A stretch of 64,000 nucleotides of DNA from Arma custos (GCA_037127475.1 CM073764.1:67361523-67425522), one strand, 5' to 3'. Counted from the first letter of the stretch, positions 1 through 11,564 are shown. The notes: a model not told the origin generated them from the letters alone. Numbers and translations are program-made.

Positions 1-652
1 TAGCATACTTTTATCGTCTTTCAAAAATATTCTTAATATACTTTCACTCGACATATATTCAGATTCAGGGCTTGTAGCAACGGAGTAGTGACTGATTCAA
101 TTCTCTAAAATAGAAAACAATATATTTATGAATGTTAAGCTACAATACAACTGGAGCAGACGCTTGTACATATTTCAAAGACAGAATTACACTTAACTGT
201 ATGTATCGCCCAAGTCCTCCTGACTATAAAATTTACTAAAAAAAATTACTATGTTTTTAAATTTTATATTTGGAGTTTTGTTTGTGGGTAAAAAAAAAAC
301 ATAATACAATCCGCCTAAAAAAATGGTAAAGTAACTTTTGTAATACACTCGTCGTTCTTATGTTGAGATTGTCTTTCGAACATTACTTAATTTTTCATAT
401 TTAGAAGAAATGTTGTCAAGAATATATCAAAATTTGTCCTTTCTCATTCGAAAATTGGTGGTCATCTTTAAAAATCATGATGAGAAAATTCATCCATATT
501 TTGGTACTAGTATGTTTTATGGCCTGTTGACATCACCACGCTCAGGTGTCACTTTTCTTAGCCATCTCCTACTGTTATTGTAACCTTTCTTAGTTCTTTG
601 TTATTGTTTGTGTGACGTGAACGTGGATGTGTTTTCATATTATTTTGACAAT

Positions 653-945
653 ATGAGTGGGAATTTAATGAAGATTTTTCTCACGGTGACGGATGAAAAG
701 TCAGCTCTCCTATTTCTTCAGGAGGAACTGACTTCCATAAAGTTTTGTGACGAACAGCTTAACATGTATCATTCAATAGTGATTGACTATTCCAATTATA
801 TGAGAGAAGTGTGTGCTTTTAAATTAGACTAAACAACTATTGGAGGTCTAGGGATGTATGTATAAATTGATGAAGGTCTACATAGTAGCCAAACAGCACA
901 GGTCGGATTTTGCCTCAGCAGTGGATATTTGGAGGAATATGTAGA
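653..945 (+). pseudogene. Merlin transposase remnant (ISXO2-like DDE family)
   Basis: From the ATG at 653 the frame reads a start-like segment (MSGNLMKIF...), then jumps straight into the conserved block TSIKFCDEQLNM...YSNYMREVCAFKLD. In complete Merlin proteins a zinc-finger segment separates these two parts, so roughly 60 codons appear to be lost. The frame hits TAA at 830-832, continues in the same frame with TTIGGLGMYV, hits another stop, and resumes with IDEG, which I take as the first catalytic Asp region. The rest of the DDE domain is missing. Assignment is by recognition of family motifs; no search was run. Confidence 0.65.
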
Positions 946-1084
946 GAAACAAAAGAGTGTTTCATAGTTAAAGGTTCTAAAGATATTGTTGTTTTTAATG
1001 AACATTGCTTGTAATAAATGTTTCATTGTTTTTTTACATGTTTCTCATATTATCATATTTTAAATATTTATATTTTAAAGAGAA

Positions 1085-1255
1085 ATTATGATATCTAACT
1101 AAAATATTATATATTTTTGTTAATTGTTTTAATTTTTATCTATTTTTCTTTTAAAGAGAAATTATTTGCCCGGGCAAATCTTTTTTCTTTAAAAGAAAAA
1201 TAGATAAAAATTTAAAAAATTAACAAAAAATATAATATTTTAGTTACATATTCTT
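1085..1255. repeat. Long palindrome centred on GCCCGGGC
   Basis: The sequence is nearly self-complementary around the centre at 1168-1175: arms contain ATCTATTTTTCTTTTAAAG and its reverse complement, and outward ACTAAAATATTATAT and its complement. It lies inside the Merlin element. It is also flanked by a direct repeat of about 55 bp (995-1050 and 1259-1325, TTTTTAATGAACATTGCTT...). This could be a small foldback insertion or a rearrangement product; it has no coding capacity. Confidence 0.75.
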
Positions 1256-1857
1256 CTTTTTAATGAACATTGCTTCTAATAAATGTTTCATTTTTTCTAG
1301 TTTTACTTTGTCTTCACATGTTTCTCATTTATTTCATTTCCTAACAATCTGTCCTATGATAATGAAAGGCAATACTATTTGAAATAAATTGTTGGCAGCA
1401 TAACCTGACATGGTCCAAATAGTTGAGGTAAGTGGCACCTGAGCGCGCTGATGTCAACAGGCCCTAAAACATACTAGTACCCATATTTTTCATATAGGTC
1501 AATATCGCTGACCTATAATATGAATCAAAGGCGAAAAATTCTTTATCAGAATCATCAGAATAACCCCATCTCATCTTCTACGAACCAGGGCGATTACAGG
1601 GGCAATGGACGATCACGTTTCGCACGATTTCATACGAGCGGCGTTCGCACAAATTCGCAGTTCGTAGCTTTCCGTTCGCAGTGGACGAGAGCCTTAAATT
1701 GAATTTAACATTAAATGAAAAATATACATTTCAGAGTGGATTAGTGGACTTGAGTTGTTTACATTTACAGATTGTAAAGAGGTATTTTTAATCTTCTCTT
1801 TTTTGATAATATTCATTATCACTACAGTCGAACGAACTTAGTTTAGTATGCCAACAG

Positions 1858-2250
1858 ATAATTCCATAAGGTTGTCGCTTCGAGTTGAGTCACAAGTTTT
1901 AACTTTTCATTCGTTTAACTTTAATATTTTCCAAAAATACAATGAGCTTTATTATGGAAATGATAATTTAATTATTGGAAATGTACTTCGGTAATGTAAT
2001 ACTTCGGTAATCATTCCACCTATAAATGAACGTTTCAACAGACATTTTTCATGTATAACCGAAATAGTCAAAACGTTTCTTTTTTTTGATGAAATGATTA
2101 TCGAAATCTACTCATTACCCATAATTACATTCTCTTTTCCATTCTAGAGCTCACGATAACTTGTATTTTAAGAAAATATTAAAAATTAAACGAATAAACA
2201 GTTAAAACTTGTAACTTAACTCGAAGCGACAGCCTGCGGAACAAATACCT
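1858..2250. mobile_element. MITE family M1, copy a
   Basis: The left end GGTTGTCGCTTCGAGTTGAG (1870) is matched in reverse by the right end CTCGAAGCGACAGCCTGCGG (2219-2240). Internal blocks recur in inverted form: TTTCCAAAAATAC...ATGAGC on the left, GCTCACGATAACTTG...AAAATATT on the right. At least eight other copies or fragments occur in this window, near 4.8, 27.2, 30.5, 33.4, 50.8, 54.8, 58.6 and 63.0 kb. No protein is encoded. The superfamily is not determined because clean target duplications were not found. Confidence 0.75.
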
Positions 2251-2613
2251 GTCATCATACATATATGTCAATGAAACAGACTATTTTCGTTTATTTTATT
2301 TCTTAGTTTAAACTTGCATACTCGGCATCCCAAACTACTAGAAACATTATAAAGGGTGTTCTATAGAATGGACCATTCGCCGTTGGTTTGAGATTTTTTC
2401 AGCTGATGGCTCAGATTAATTCATAAATATCTCTCTTTTCTACCCAGAGATAAAACCATCACATTCACATTATTATTATATTGATGTAATACAACAAAAA
2501 CTTAAAATAAAAACTAGCCTGTGTTAAGCTAATCGTAAGGACCTATACCCTAAATGGCAGATAGTGAAGAAACTAAACGAGCTGGGTTGCGAAGTCCTAC
2601 CACACCCACCTTA

Positions 2614-3081
2614 AAATACAGATCTTCCAAAACAAATGTCTAAGAATCATAAAAAACTATCCAATATATCACAATGCACAAAGAACTGGACATCCCAACA
2701 ATACAAAAATTCATACACCAACAAACCCTCAGATTCTTCACCTCATGCCAACTTTCAGACAACACACTCATACAAGAGATAGGAAATTATACAAAAACAA
2801 CAACACCAAAATACAGACACAAACGAACAAAACACATACTATTATAAATAATATGCATTTTGTATTATATTATACATAAATTTTGTCTTAAGTAAATCCT
2901 ATGTACTCTCTTTTCTCTTGGTTTTTTAAATTTTACCAACATCAAAAACATATTAATCAGTAACCGTTGTAATGTGAACTCATTTTTATTTTAAGGGATT
3001 ATCCCACTAATGTTTTAAAATTTGGACATATTTTAAAATAAAATAAAACAAAATATTTTAAAAACAAAACAAAAAAAAAAA
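2614..3081 (+). mobile_element. 5'-truncated Jockey-like LINE (family J2), 3' end
   Basis: A direct duplication ACACCCACCTTA (2602-2613 and 3082-3093) brackets this insert, which ends in an A-rich tail. Coding remnants match the C-terminus of the LINE at 60.5-61.07 kb (a CLRIIKNYP block, then LIQEIGNY and KHRTKHILL-like residues), but the frame shifts. This is the expected product of target-primed reverse transcription with strong 5' truncation. Confidence 0.8.
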
Positions 3082-3419
3082 ACACCCACCTTATTCGCGC
3101 CAGACTAATTCCAACAGATTTTCATTTGTTCAGAAATATGGACAACTTCCATAAGGTTAAAATTTTTACAAATGATTATCAAGTCAAAAAAATGAATTTT
3201 CATAATATATTTCATCACAAAACACTTAATGTTTCAGTTGGATTGAAAATTTGACATCACTTTGGGGGAAAATGTATAAATATGAAGGTAATTATTTTGA
3301 ATAAAGATGTTTCGATTTCATTAATTTGTTTTACTAAATAACCATTTAAATGGCGTAAAATGGTTATTTATTATAACATAAAAGCAGAAATGGTAAGAAT
3401 GAAAAAAAGAAAAAAGAAA

Positions 3420-3640
3420 TTTTATTCTTCTTTGGTACTGCGGTGTGTTACATAGTTTTTTCTGTATTTTTTTCTCAGTCCTGAAGATGGCCTAAATATT
3501 TTATTATTATTAAATATTAATAAATACTTTATTATTACTAATAACTAATAACATAATAGTACTTTATTAAGATTAAATATTATGTCGAGACGTCGGCAGA
3601 AATAAGTCATACTTATTTTGTGTTATTTATTGACTGGACT
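3420..3640 (+). mobile_element. Penelope-like element 3' end, degraded
   Basis: It contains TCCTGAAGATGGCC (3480) and, further on, GAGACGTCGGCAGAAATAAG followed by ACTTATTTTGTGTTATTTATTGACTGGACTCCC. This order matches the 3' ends of the Penelope-like elements at 13.9 and 16.0 kb. An AT-rich stretch of roughly 90 bp separates the two halves of the expected hairpin, so the ribozyme-like fold is broken here. Confidence 0.55.
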
Positions 3641-4419
3641 CCCTGATCATTATGCGAAATTCTTAAATTTATTCAGTCAGCCATTATCCATTTGAAAATA
3701 AATAATATTTGATCCTTTGAAATCGGATATTTCATTTGAACCCGCCCCATAATTTAAATACTTATTATATCTCATATTTAGTATAAGAAATCCATTTCAC
3801 AATAGTTGGGTTTACCAAACTGAGTTTAGAGTTAAAAAATTCGAACAATTTTCCAAATATAGCTTGTAGTAAAATGGTCTCATTTAAGTTAATGCGGCTA
3901 GCTTGTGGTAACATCTGGCTTACTAGGTTTTTATTAAAAAATATGGGCGCTCTAGGTTCTTCTTTCCTCTTTTTTTTTAGTGGAATATTTAAATATATTT
4001 TTTTAGTATAAACGAGAATATTCTTATTCCTATTAAAAACACAGATTCCCTCGCCATTAATATTCCAAAGTCTCTTGTGTATATAAATTGTGAATTAATT
4101 TTTTTCTTTCTTTTATTTACAATGGACTCGAATGGTTGAAAGTTATTTATATGTAAAAAATGGTGGGGTTGGAGAGGATATTAACCGTGGTTTATTTGTG
4201 TCTCTCCGTGTGTTTCTCCGTTAGTGGATACAGGCAAGAAGGAATATAATTTGGAATAATTTTATTTTTTAACTTTAACGATAATTATAGTCTTAGTCAT
4301 TTTATTTTTATTTTTTGGAGATATTTAATCATTTAGAATTGTTGAATTTCGATTAAGTTATATTACAAAATCTTATTAATATTGAAAATAACAGGTATTT
4401 TCTAATTGTTTAGTCTTGA
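3641..4419. other. AT-rich stretch with no recognised feature
   Basis: No open frame with recognisable content, no terminal repeats and no structured RNA seen. Confidence 0.4.
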
Positions 4420-4610
4420 GAGAGACAAAACAAAATATTTTTGGGGTGACCTGTGGTCCAGTGGTTACCATAACAACATACTGAGCCCAATATCTTAGCC
4501 CAGCAAGTTGCCCTAGAATTTTTTAAAGGGAGTAAAAAATCCTTGTTCATGCCGTCCTTTGGAAGGGGCATTGAGCGGGGGTCCCGAGCCGCTACGATTG
4601 TTAAAAATCC
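4420..4610 (-). mobile_element. SINE-like repeat S3 (minus copy)
   Basis: The reverse complement shares an ordered set of blocks with 4820-5080: CCCCTTCC-AAGGACGGCA, then TTACTCC-TTTAAAAAA, then CTAGGGCAA. A short AT-rich or A-rich tail and the lack of coding support a retroposed element. The promoter type is unclear. Confidence 0.45.
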
Positions 4611-4756
4611 CAATCCTAATTAAACCTGGATAGTCAAAATGTAGAGTTCCCACTGTAGCATCATCCGATTAGCCGAGTAGCATAAAAGTGACATTAAAAA
4701 AAAAAAAAAAACAACAACAAAATGCTTTATTATATTAAAAAATATATAACAAAAAT

Positions 4757-4800
4757 ATTGACTTAACCTGAAAGCGAGAGCCTCCGGAACTGATACCATT
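4757..4800. mobile_element. MITE M1 right-end fragment
   Basis: The sequence AACCTGAAAGCGAGAGCCTC followed by CGGAACTGATACC matches the right terminus of M1 copies (consensus CGAAGCGACAACCTGCGGAA...TACC). The rest of the element is absent. Confidence 0.5.
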
Positions 4801-4819
4801 GTTTATTTTTATTTAACAT

Positions 4820-5080
4820 CACTTTATGCCGCTATGGCTAATGGATACGGCAGTCGGAGTTCTAAATTTCTCTTATCTGGAGATAGTCAGGATAGGAATC
4901 TTTAAAGTGTAACTAACACGACAGTCTCGAGACCGCCATTTTAAATCCCCTTGGAAGGACGGCAAAAGTATGGGTTAGTTACTCCATTTAAAAAACCCTA
5001 ACGCCATCTGACAGGGCAATAAGAAATTGTGAATTCAATATTTTGACACTACGAATTGTAAAAAAAAAAAATAATTTTTT
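4820..5080 (+). mobile_element. SINE-like repeat S3 (plus copy)
   Basis: It begins with a tRNA-like A-box candidate (TATGGCTAATGGATACGG) and ends in a long A tract after GACACTACGAATTG. It shares the body with the inverted copy at 4420-4610. The element is short, non-coding and A-tailed, as expected of a SINE. Confidence 0.5.
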
Positions 5081-5990
5081 TGTAAATAAAAAAAATAAAT
5101 TAAATAAAGCATTGTTTATTATTATTATAGAAATTGTTACTCATGGACAACAAAACTATTCATTATCACCTCGCAATATTATAAATTTGAAATTTGAGAG
5201 TTAAATGACGAAAATTTGAAGTTGACAAAAACAGACTGTGTTTTAGATCAGAGGTATGTCTTGAATGTCAGAGTATTGAGTTATTTCAAATAGGGCTCTA
5301 TCCAATATTTAGACATTCCTCATAGAAATTCTAAACTGTTAACGAAAAAAAAAAATGCTAGAATATCAGAGTCAAATCAAAGATTTTTCTTTCTTTAAAC
5401 ACATTTTCAAGTCCAAATATAAATTTGAAGGGGCGGTATGCGTGCAAGAATCACTTAACACCCTCAAATTGAAGACTTTCAATACGATACCTTCTATTAT
5501 TCAACTATTTTTTGAAAATAAATTACTAAAGCAAAATCTACTTTAAACGTTATGGGTAAAGTGTTAGTGAATATTTAGGAAAATATTGATGAGGAAATGG
5601 TTGACTGTATCTTGAGCAATGTTGAAAATAGATGACGGGTGCAGTCAATTAATTTCACACTAATAGCTTCCGTCCAATTTTTAAACCATTATCAGGGATG
5701 ATAATAAAACAAAAATAATTTAAAATAAAGTATAATTAAACTAAAAATTATTAAATTAAAAAAAAAATAAAGATCTCAATGCAGAACAGCGAAAATAACA
5801 GGTTCAGGGTGGTATGATCATAAGATGAAGTATAGTGAATGTATGAATATACGTATGGAAGAAAATGAAATAATGAAGAATTGAAAAAAAAGTAATAGAA
5901 TTTAAAAGTATGTGATGAACTAAGATATTCAGTTTTTTAGCTAAACGCCGATGTAGTCAACAAGAATAGAATAATAGTCAATAATGTCGT
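5081..5990. other. AT-rich stretch with no recognised feature
   Basis: A 63-codon open frame at 5355-5546 has no recognisable domain and sits in low-complexity DNA. Nothing else stands out. Confidence 0.35.
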
Positions 5991-7965
5991 TTACGATTAT
6001 AAACTCTAGAACGTAATCATTTGCGCAATTGGGATTAGTCAAAAGAGAAATTAAAAATTAAGTATAATAAAACCATAATCATCAATTAAATAATTACAAG
6101 CAGGGCACCTTTTTATAAATATTTAAATGTTTTTCACTAATATTATACTTTCCTTTACAGGTTCTATATTCTCTTGTTTTGGCGTTCAAATAACACCTTT
6201 GCATCTAATAAACTCATAATTGTTAATTATTATTAATTACATTAAATTTTCATCAGTTGATTAAATTAAAAATAAATCTTGTATAAATATTTTAGGATAA
6301 TTGTTTATAATATATTTCCTTAATCATTCATTCTATCGACTACGACAGATTGCAACACATATCTTCACAATTACATAAACCTTTTTTATCATCGAGCATT
6401 GACCTTGAAAACATAGTTACGCTGTAACGATGATGATACCACTGGCATTTAAATAACGAGGAATAAATCGTTATCTGTGTAGTCATTTCCTGCGTGAAAA
6501 AAACGAAAAACCTAATCAAAGACATATTTCGAGAAACCTTATCGCAGATTCTGAAAAAATATATTTACTCTTAGCAATGAATCATTTCAAAATTTAACAC
6601 TCAAAATAAGTGTACAAGTATAATATAATCATGGTAAAAAAAAACAATTTTACTATTAAATGCACCCACTAGTAGTACGGTATAGTACTGATAGTACGGT
6701 AGTTACCCTACTTGCCTTTACGATATGCCATTACGTATCATGTAATATTACGTAGGCTGTAGCCACAGTACCGGTGAATGAGTGGTAAAGTCTAATTTTC
6801 TACAAAATGAATTTCTTGTACTTAAGTAAGCGAAATCAAGTTATTTTCATAGTGAATAAGGGTCTAAGTAAGGGATTGGGTTAAAAAAGAGTAATTGTTT
6901 ATATTACAACTCCATTTCAAGCCGAAAACTACAAGAAGATACGTTTACACGGTTATCTGAAAGCAGTTAACTCTCTCTGGACAAATCCGGCTTAACCAGT
7001 TACAGTTGTAAAATTCAAAAAATAAATTTAAATAAACATTTGAATGTAATTATTAATAATTATCAACTTTGAGTTCGTTATACCAATGTATAACCATTGA
7101 CACTGAGAATAAGAATATTCCTCTATCCCTAATTGAGACCAGCAATAAAGAAAATTGAGTACGGAAAGGTGATATGTGTACGGCAAAACAAGAGAATATA
7201 GAACCTGTAAATGAAAATCTAGTTTTAGTGAAAAACATTTAAATGTTGATAAAAAGGTGCCATGCTTGTTAATTATTTAATTGGCAATTAAGATTTTATT
7301 ATATTTTTTTTTATTGATATTTACAACTGTAATAATATTACAAGTAAATCTGCTAATATGAACATATGACATAAAAAAAAAAAACACTTGTGGAGAAACT
7401 ACCCATCGGTAAGTACACTCCACTCGAGTTCTATAGTAGAAGGTCTCGAGGTCATCTTCTTTTCAGACGCCTCGGAGGGTTATCAGGAATAGTATAGGAA
7501 GCAAGTTGAGAGACTAGCGGATTCAAGGAGCTTGTCATGGAAGGATAGGTATCTAGTTTGAGCCAAATCAGCAACATATGGGAAATTAAGATCATGATGG
7601 ATGAGTTTGTTTGACATAAGAAGGAGCATTGAGGATTTTACGAAGGATTTATGATTGTAAGGATTGGATACGGGATGAATTGAATGGTTTAGTAGAGCCC
7701 CAAAGCTCAACTCCGTATGTCCAAATAGGTCTGATAACTGTCATGTAAATGAGTGTTTTGTAATTAATTGGAAGCTTAGAGCATTTGTCCAGTAAATACG
7801 TCTACTGAAGTAGGCGAAAACGTCGAACAGTTTCTTCAGTCTTGTATGTGGATTCCAAGTAAGACGTTTGTCCAGATGGAGTCATAGGTTTTATTATACT
7901 TAGTTTTTAATTTATCTTTTGACTAACCCCAAGTGCGAAAATGGTTACTTTATAGTGTGTAAAAT
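5991..7965. mobile_element. Element with long inverted arms, interrupted by a LINE
   Basis: About 210 bp at 6000-6210 is the inverted counterpart of 7125-7303 plus 7899-7965: GGATTAGTCAAAAGAGAAATT against AATTTATCTTTTGACTAACC, and TTCTATATTCTCTTGTTTTG against CAAAACAAGAGAATATAGAA. The right arm is split by a reverse-strand LINE. The centre (6800-7005) is a block repeated at 58.92-59.08 kb just upstream of a THAP exon. This may therefore be a non-autonomous relative of the THAP/P-like elements, which is inference only. Confidence 0.55.
7304..7888 (-). pseudogene. Jockey-like LINE (family J1) RT C-terminus, truncated
   Basis: The minus strand encodes a broken version of the C-terminal reverse transcriptase region seen intact at 9.3-9.77 kb (LIHHDLNFPYVADLAQTRYLSFH). 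Frameshifts are present. Poly(T) at 7304 marks its 3' tail, and a 10-bp duplication TTTTATTATA (7294-7303, 7889-7898) brackets it. Removing it rejoins the arm of the surrounding inverted-repeat element exactly, which confirms it as a later insertion. Confidence 0.8.
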
Positions 7966-8467
7966 CTTAAAAGATATTGTTGACTACATTGGCTAAAAAA
8001 TTTATTTTTTGTGTATTGTCATATAAAATCAAAGAACATTTAGAGAATTATTGGAGTTAGCACTGGGCATTCAAAAATGTTACAACCGGCAGGTGCAAAC
8101 CTTTAACTTGTTTTAATCCTTATGAACTTAATTTTCATAAATATAATATTTTAAGTACAAAAAAATAAAAAATATTTGCTTTTAAAAAATATTATCATTA
8201 TGCTTGCCAGTCTCATTACCCTAAGTGCTTATGCAATTTATTTGATAGCTGCTATCAGGAGCAATAAAAGCCCCAAATATACATCTGATTACCTTATTTA
8301 AATATCATAATCCAGAATACTCAGCAGTTTACTTCAATTATATGACTAACCAGTGAAAAACTTGTTTATTTTGCTTTATTTAAATTCTTCTTAGGTGTCA
8401 ATAACATGAAAAAGGGTTTAAAAAAACATGAAGCAGTATATTATTTGATTACGTATTACTTTATTTT
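7966..8467. other. AT-rich stretch with no recognised feature
   Basis: No coding region or repeat recognised on either strand. Confidence 0.35.
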
Positions 8468-8745
8468 CAGGGAGCGAAGTAGCTCAGTGGTAGAGCGCTG
8501 AGCTGCAATGCCGAAAATCCTGGCTCAATTCCAGCTGCCGGCAAGACATTTATTTAGTCTGTTAGCAGCCGAAGAAGGACCCCATGGGGGTCATCCAGCC
8601 TACAAAGTAGGTAAACCCAATACAAGGGCGAAATATCTGGCGGAGAACAAATCACGTCCCTGCACAACCGTTGTACAGTCTCTACCGTGTACTAAACCCC
8701 AGACCCATTCACAGGTCGTAGTGATACAAAAAAATACTTGATTTC
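8468..8745 (+). mobile_element. tRNA-derived SINE, family S1
   Basis: The head carries an RNA polymerase III A box (TAGCTCAGTGGTAGAGCGC, 8480) and a B-box-like element (GGCTCAATTCCAGC, about 8521). A non-tRNA body follows with TCATCCAGCCTACAAAGTA and CTGCACAACCGTTGTA. The acceptor arms do not pair, so it is not a functional tRNA gene. The same body occurs at 10.04-10.29 kb (minus) and 16.63-16.80 kb. Confidence 0.7.
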
Positions 8746-8826
8746 AGAGAGGATAGATAAGATATTTATTTACAACTAACTATGGAGACTTTTTTTTAAT
8801 GGAAATTAATTTTATCTTTATAATTT

Positions 8827-9905
8827 CTTTTGATCGAGTCTGGCACCCAGGTCTCCTTTACAAACTCCGACAATTCCTTCCTCCTACATACTTTTTAATC
8901 ATTCGCTCCTTTCTAACTGGCAGAACATTTAAAGTAAGTCATAAAGGTTCCTACTCATCCCTCTATTCCCAGTCTGCTGGTGTTCCTCAAGGTAGCATCC
9001 TCGGTCCTATCCTTTACACAGTATATACAGCTGACATTCCAACCCATCCTAACACCTTCATCTCCACGTATGCTGATGACACATGTGTGTTATCTGTTAA
9101 TAACGACCCATATATTGCATCCCAATCCCTTCAATTACACCTATCAAGCCTCGAAGAATGGTGTCGGAATTGGAGAATTAAAATCAATCCCAGCAAGTCC
9201 CATCAAATTACCTTTACCCTTCGTCGAAAACCCTTGACTTCCTGTCCTACTGTATTCTTTAATAGTACTCCACTTATCCCTGTTGAACAGATTCGCTACC
9301 TGGGACTCAACTTAGACAAGCGTCTTACTTGGAACCCTCACACAAGACTGAAAAGACAAGAAACAGCTAGACGTTTCCGACTACTTCAACACATATTAGA
9401 TAAGCGCTCAAAGCTTCAGATCAATTACAAAAGACTTATTTATGTGACTGTTATAAGGCCTATATGGACTTATGGAATTGAACTATGGGGCTCCACCAAA
9501 CCATCGAATTCCTCTCGTATCCAATCCTTGCAATCCAAAATCCTTCACAAAATCCTAAACGCTCCTTATTTTGTCACAAATAAAACCATCCATAATGACC
9601 TTAACGTTCCATATGTTACCGATTTAGCCCATTCCAGATACCTATCATTCCACAATAAACTTCAAACCCATCCAAACCCACTAGTTTCCATCCTTGCATC
9701 CAATTCCATCCCGGACAATCCTCCTAGGCGTCTGAAGAGAAGATGGCCTCGGAACCTTCTATTATAGAACTTTATTAGAGTGCTGCCAGTGGGTAGTATC
9801 TCTACATGTGCTATCATGTATTATTTACTCTTATAGCAATTGTACTAGATGTATGTATTACAGTTGTACAACTCAATAAAATAAAAAAAAAATAAAAATA
9901 AAAAA
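8827..9905 (+). mobile_element. 5'-truncated Jockey-like LINE (family J1) with 13-bp target duplication
   Basis: ATCTTTATAATTT is duplicated at 8814-8826 and 9906-9918, immediately flanking an insert that starts inside the reverse transcriptase gene and ends in an A-rich tail after a CTCAATAAAATAAA signal. This is the longest J1 copy of the window; others are at 7.3, 27.3 and 55.1 kb. Confidence 0.85.
8829..9767 (+). pseudogene. Reverse transcriptase C-terminal part, Jockey-like LINE J1
   Basis: The frame is open from upstream flanking DNA, but homology begins at FDRVWHPGLLYKL (about 8829). It runs through the SAGVPQGSILGPILY motif (RT motif B) and the catalytic YADDT box (about 9069), then a thumb segment ending IPDNPPRRLKRRWPR. 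The endonuclease and the N-terminal half of RT are missing through 5' truncation, so the copy cannot be autonomous although no stop interrupts what is left. The apparent methionine at 8799 lies outside the LINE and is not a real start. Confidence 0.85.
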
Positions 9906-10039
9906 ATCTTTATAATTTAATGTAAGACATTGTTTCTTTAATTATAAATGGTATTTAAATTTATTCCCACTAAGCTTGTGTTGTTTAATAACCAAAATAA
10001 ATAAATAGCCTTGTGAAGGCAAAAAAAAATACATTTTCC

Positions 10040-10290
10040 TCTACAACCCCCAAAAGGTCGTGAGTTCAGTTCATACTTGAAAGATTGAGCTATTTCTAGT
10101 GCAACGGTTGTGCCGGGAGGTAATTTTTCATGATGCCATGTTTTTCCCCAATTAAGGATATCCACATTATACAAGCTGGGTGAGCCCTGGAGGGGGCTAA
10201 TAAATTACATTATTTATACAATATTCCCGGATTTGAGCTCGGAGCCTTCAGCATAGCAGCTCAGTACTCTACACATTGAGTCAAAATTAC
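10040..10290 (-). mobile_element. tRNA-derived SINE, family S1 (minus copy)
   Basis: Read on the minus strand it starts with a tRNA-like head (TGTGTAGAGTACTGAGC, then GAGCTCAAATCCGG as B box). It continues with CTCACCCAGCTTGTATAATG and CACAACCGTTG, the same body as the other S1 copies. Confidence 0.65.
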
Positions 10291-10311
10291 TACTTTTTAT
10301 TTCTCTCTACG

Positions 10312-10437
10312 ACAGACAGTGTATCGAACAGGCAGCATATTTGCTATAAGTACCAAAAATAATGATATGTATTGATAAAATTAAGATCTTGGGCGGTGGT
10401 ATAATGTAAGCATCAAACTATTAATTAAAACATGTAT
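10312..10437 (+). repeat. Direct repeat D1, left copy
   Basis: Roughly 125 bp (CGACAGACAGTGT...CAGCATATTTGCTATAAG...CATCAAACTATTAATTAAAAC) recurs in the same orientation at 16955-17080 with about 85-90% identity by eye. The left copy abuts the outer Penelope-like element. It is non-coding. Confidence 0.7.
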
Positions 10438-10539
10438 GAGAGGAAAATAGTTGACTGGATGATAAAATGGAGAACGGAGATAGTTGGGGAGTGCAATAAA
10501 AAAAAAACACTAAATAAGTACCAGACTTATATTTAGTAC

Positions 10540-10580
10540 GTGCCGACGTTTCGACCTACAGTGTAGGTCATCTTCAGGGC
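10540..10580 (-). ncRNA. Hammerhead-ribozyme-like motif (PLE-B left arm)
   Basis: The minus strand reads CTGAAGA, a 7-bp hairpin GACCTAC/GTAGGTC, then GAAACGTCGGCAC. CUGANGA and GAAA flanking helix II are the invariant hammerhead core, and such ribozymes are known from Penelope-like element ends. Helix III and the cleavage site were not resolved by eye. Confidence 0.55.
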
Positions 10581-10931
10581 TATGAGAGAGAAACAAACAG
10601 AACAAAAAATATATAAAAACGTTACAGTAACAATAATATAGTGACATGTAATGTAGAAAATTAAAATAGTGACAGATATGAAAATTAAAGAAAACTAATA
10701 TTAAAAAAGTGACAGAATATAATAAAATTAAGATATTGACAGATTTAATAAAATTAAAGATAATGAACAGAAATAAAATAGTGACAGATATAATAAAATT
10801 AAGATAAAGACAGATATAACAAAATTAATGATAATGACAAGAAAATGAAAATAATGACAGATATAATAAAGTAAGACAGATTTAATACAATTAAAGAGAA
10901 GGAGCAGAAATGATAAATTATAAATAACGTA

Positions 10932-11500
10932 AGGAAGAAATAGTTGGGGGTGCAGTCAAAGAAAACACCAAAATAAGCAAAACTTATTTATTATGTGCCG
11001 ACGTTTCGGCCTACAGGCCATCTTCAGGGCTAAGAGAGAGAAACAAACAAAAATATATAAAAACGTAGCAGTAACAAGAATATATAAAAAGTGGTACAGG
11101 AGTGAAAATAAAAATAGTGACTAGATATGATGAAATAGTGAAAAGATAAAATAGTGAATAGATAAAAATAGTGACTAGATATGAAGAAATAGTGAATATA
11201 TATATGATAAATAAGAAAGAATATAAGACAGGTTACAGAATATAATAAACTTAAAAAAGTGATAGATAAAAATAAAATTGTAGATGATGAAAAGAAATTC
11301 TAATGGTGACAGATATAATAAACAAGAATACGAATATAAAATAGAAGAAATACATGTCAAGAAAGGATAAAATGTAAACAATAATATAAAGGGAAAGAAA
11401 AATGAGGAGGTAACCGGAAAGATACAAAAAGAGAAGATTAAAAATATAGAAAAAGGGGGTTCCATAGGTATGAGGGATTACATAGGTAAAGTGTAATAAT
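10932..11500 (-). repeat. Left inverted arm of PLE-A
   Basis: This is the reverse complement of about 13430-14003 with a few substitutions. A clear difference is a shortened ribozyme-like loop (GGCCTACAGGCC here, GGCCTACATTGTAGGCC in the right arm). Phe/Ile-rich open frames in both arms are low-complexity artefacts. Confidence 0.85.
10995..11030 (-). ncRNA. Hammerhead-like motif, loop-deleted (PLE-A left arm)
   Basis: On the minus strand CTGAAGAT is followed by GGCCTGTAGGCC and GAAACGTCGGCAC. Compared with the right arm, about five bases of the helix II loop are missing, leaving a very tight hairpin. It is probably a damaged copy. Confidence 0.45.
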
Positions 11501-11564
11501 AATCTTAATAATAATTAAATAATAATTTTAATAATCTTTTTACCAACATACCCTTAGATAAAGC

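Larger units (their letters stand above)
503..1481 (+). mobile_element. Merlin-type DNA transposon, internally deleted
   Basis: The two ends form long inverted repeats of about 50 bp (503-551 against 1432-1481), starting GGTACTAGTATG. They are flanked by a perfect 8-bp direct duplication, CATATTTT, at 495-502 and 1482-1489. A GG-initial terminus with an 8-bp target duplication fits the Merlin (IS1016-like) superfamily, and the remnant protein inside agrees. At 979 bp it is shorter than autonomous Merlins because the transposase is deleted, and it also contains a 170-bp palindrome. It should be non-autonomous. Confidence 0.8.

Noticed and set aside
1520..1702. 60-codon frame following the Merlin element
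   Set aside because: No recognisable domain, repeat match or start context.
8471..8545. tRNA gene candidate (good A box, plausible B box)
   Set aside because: Acceptor and T arms do not pair and the sequence continues into a repeated SINE body; treated as a SINE head.
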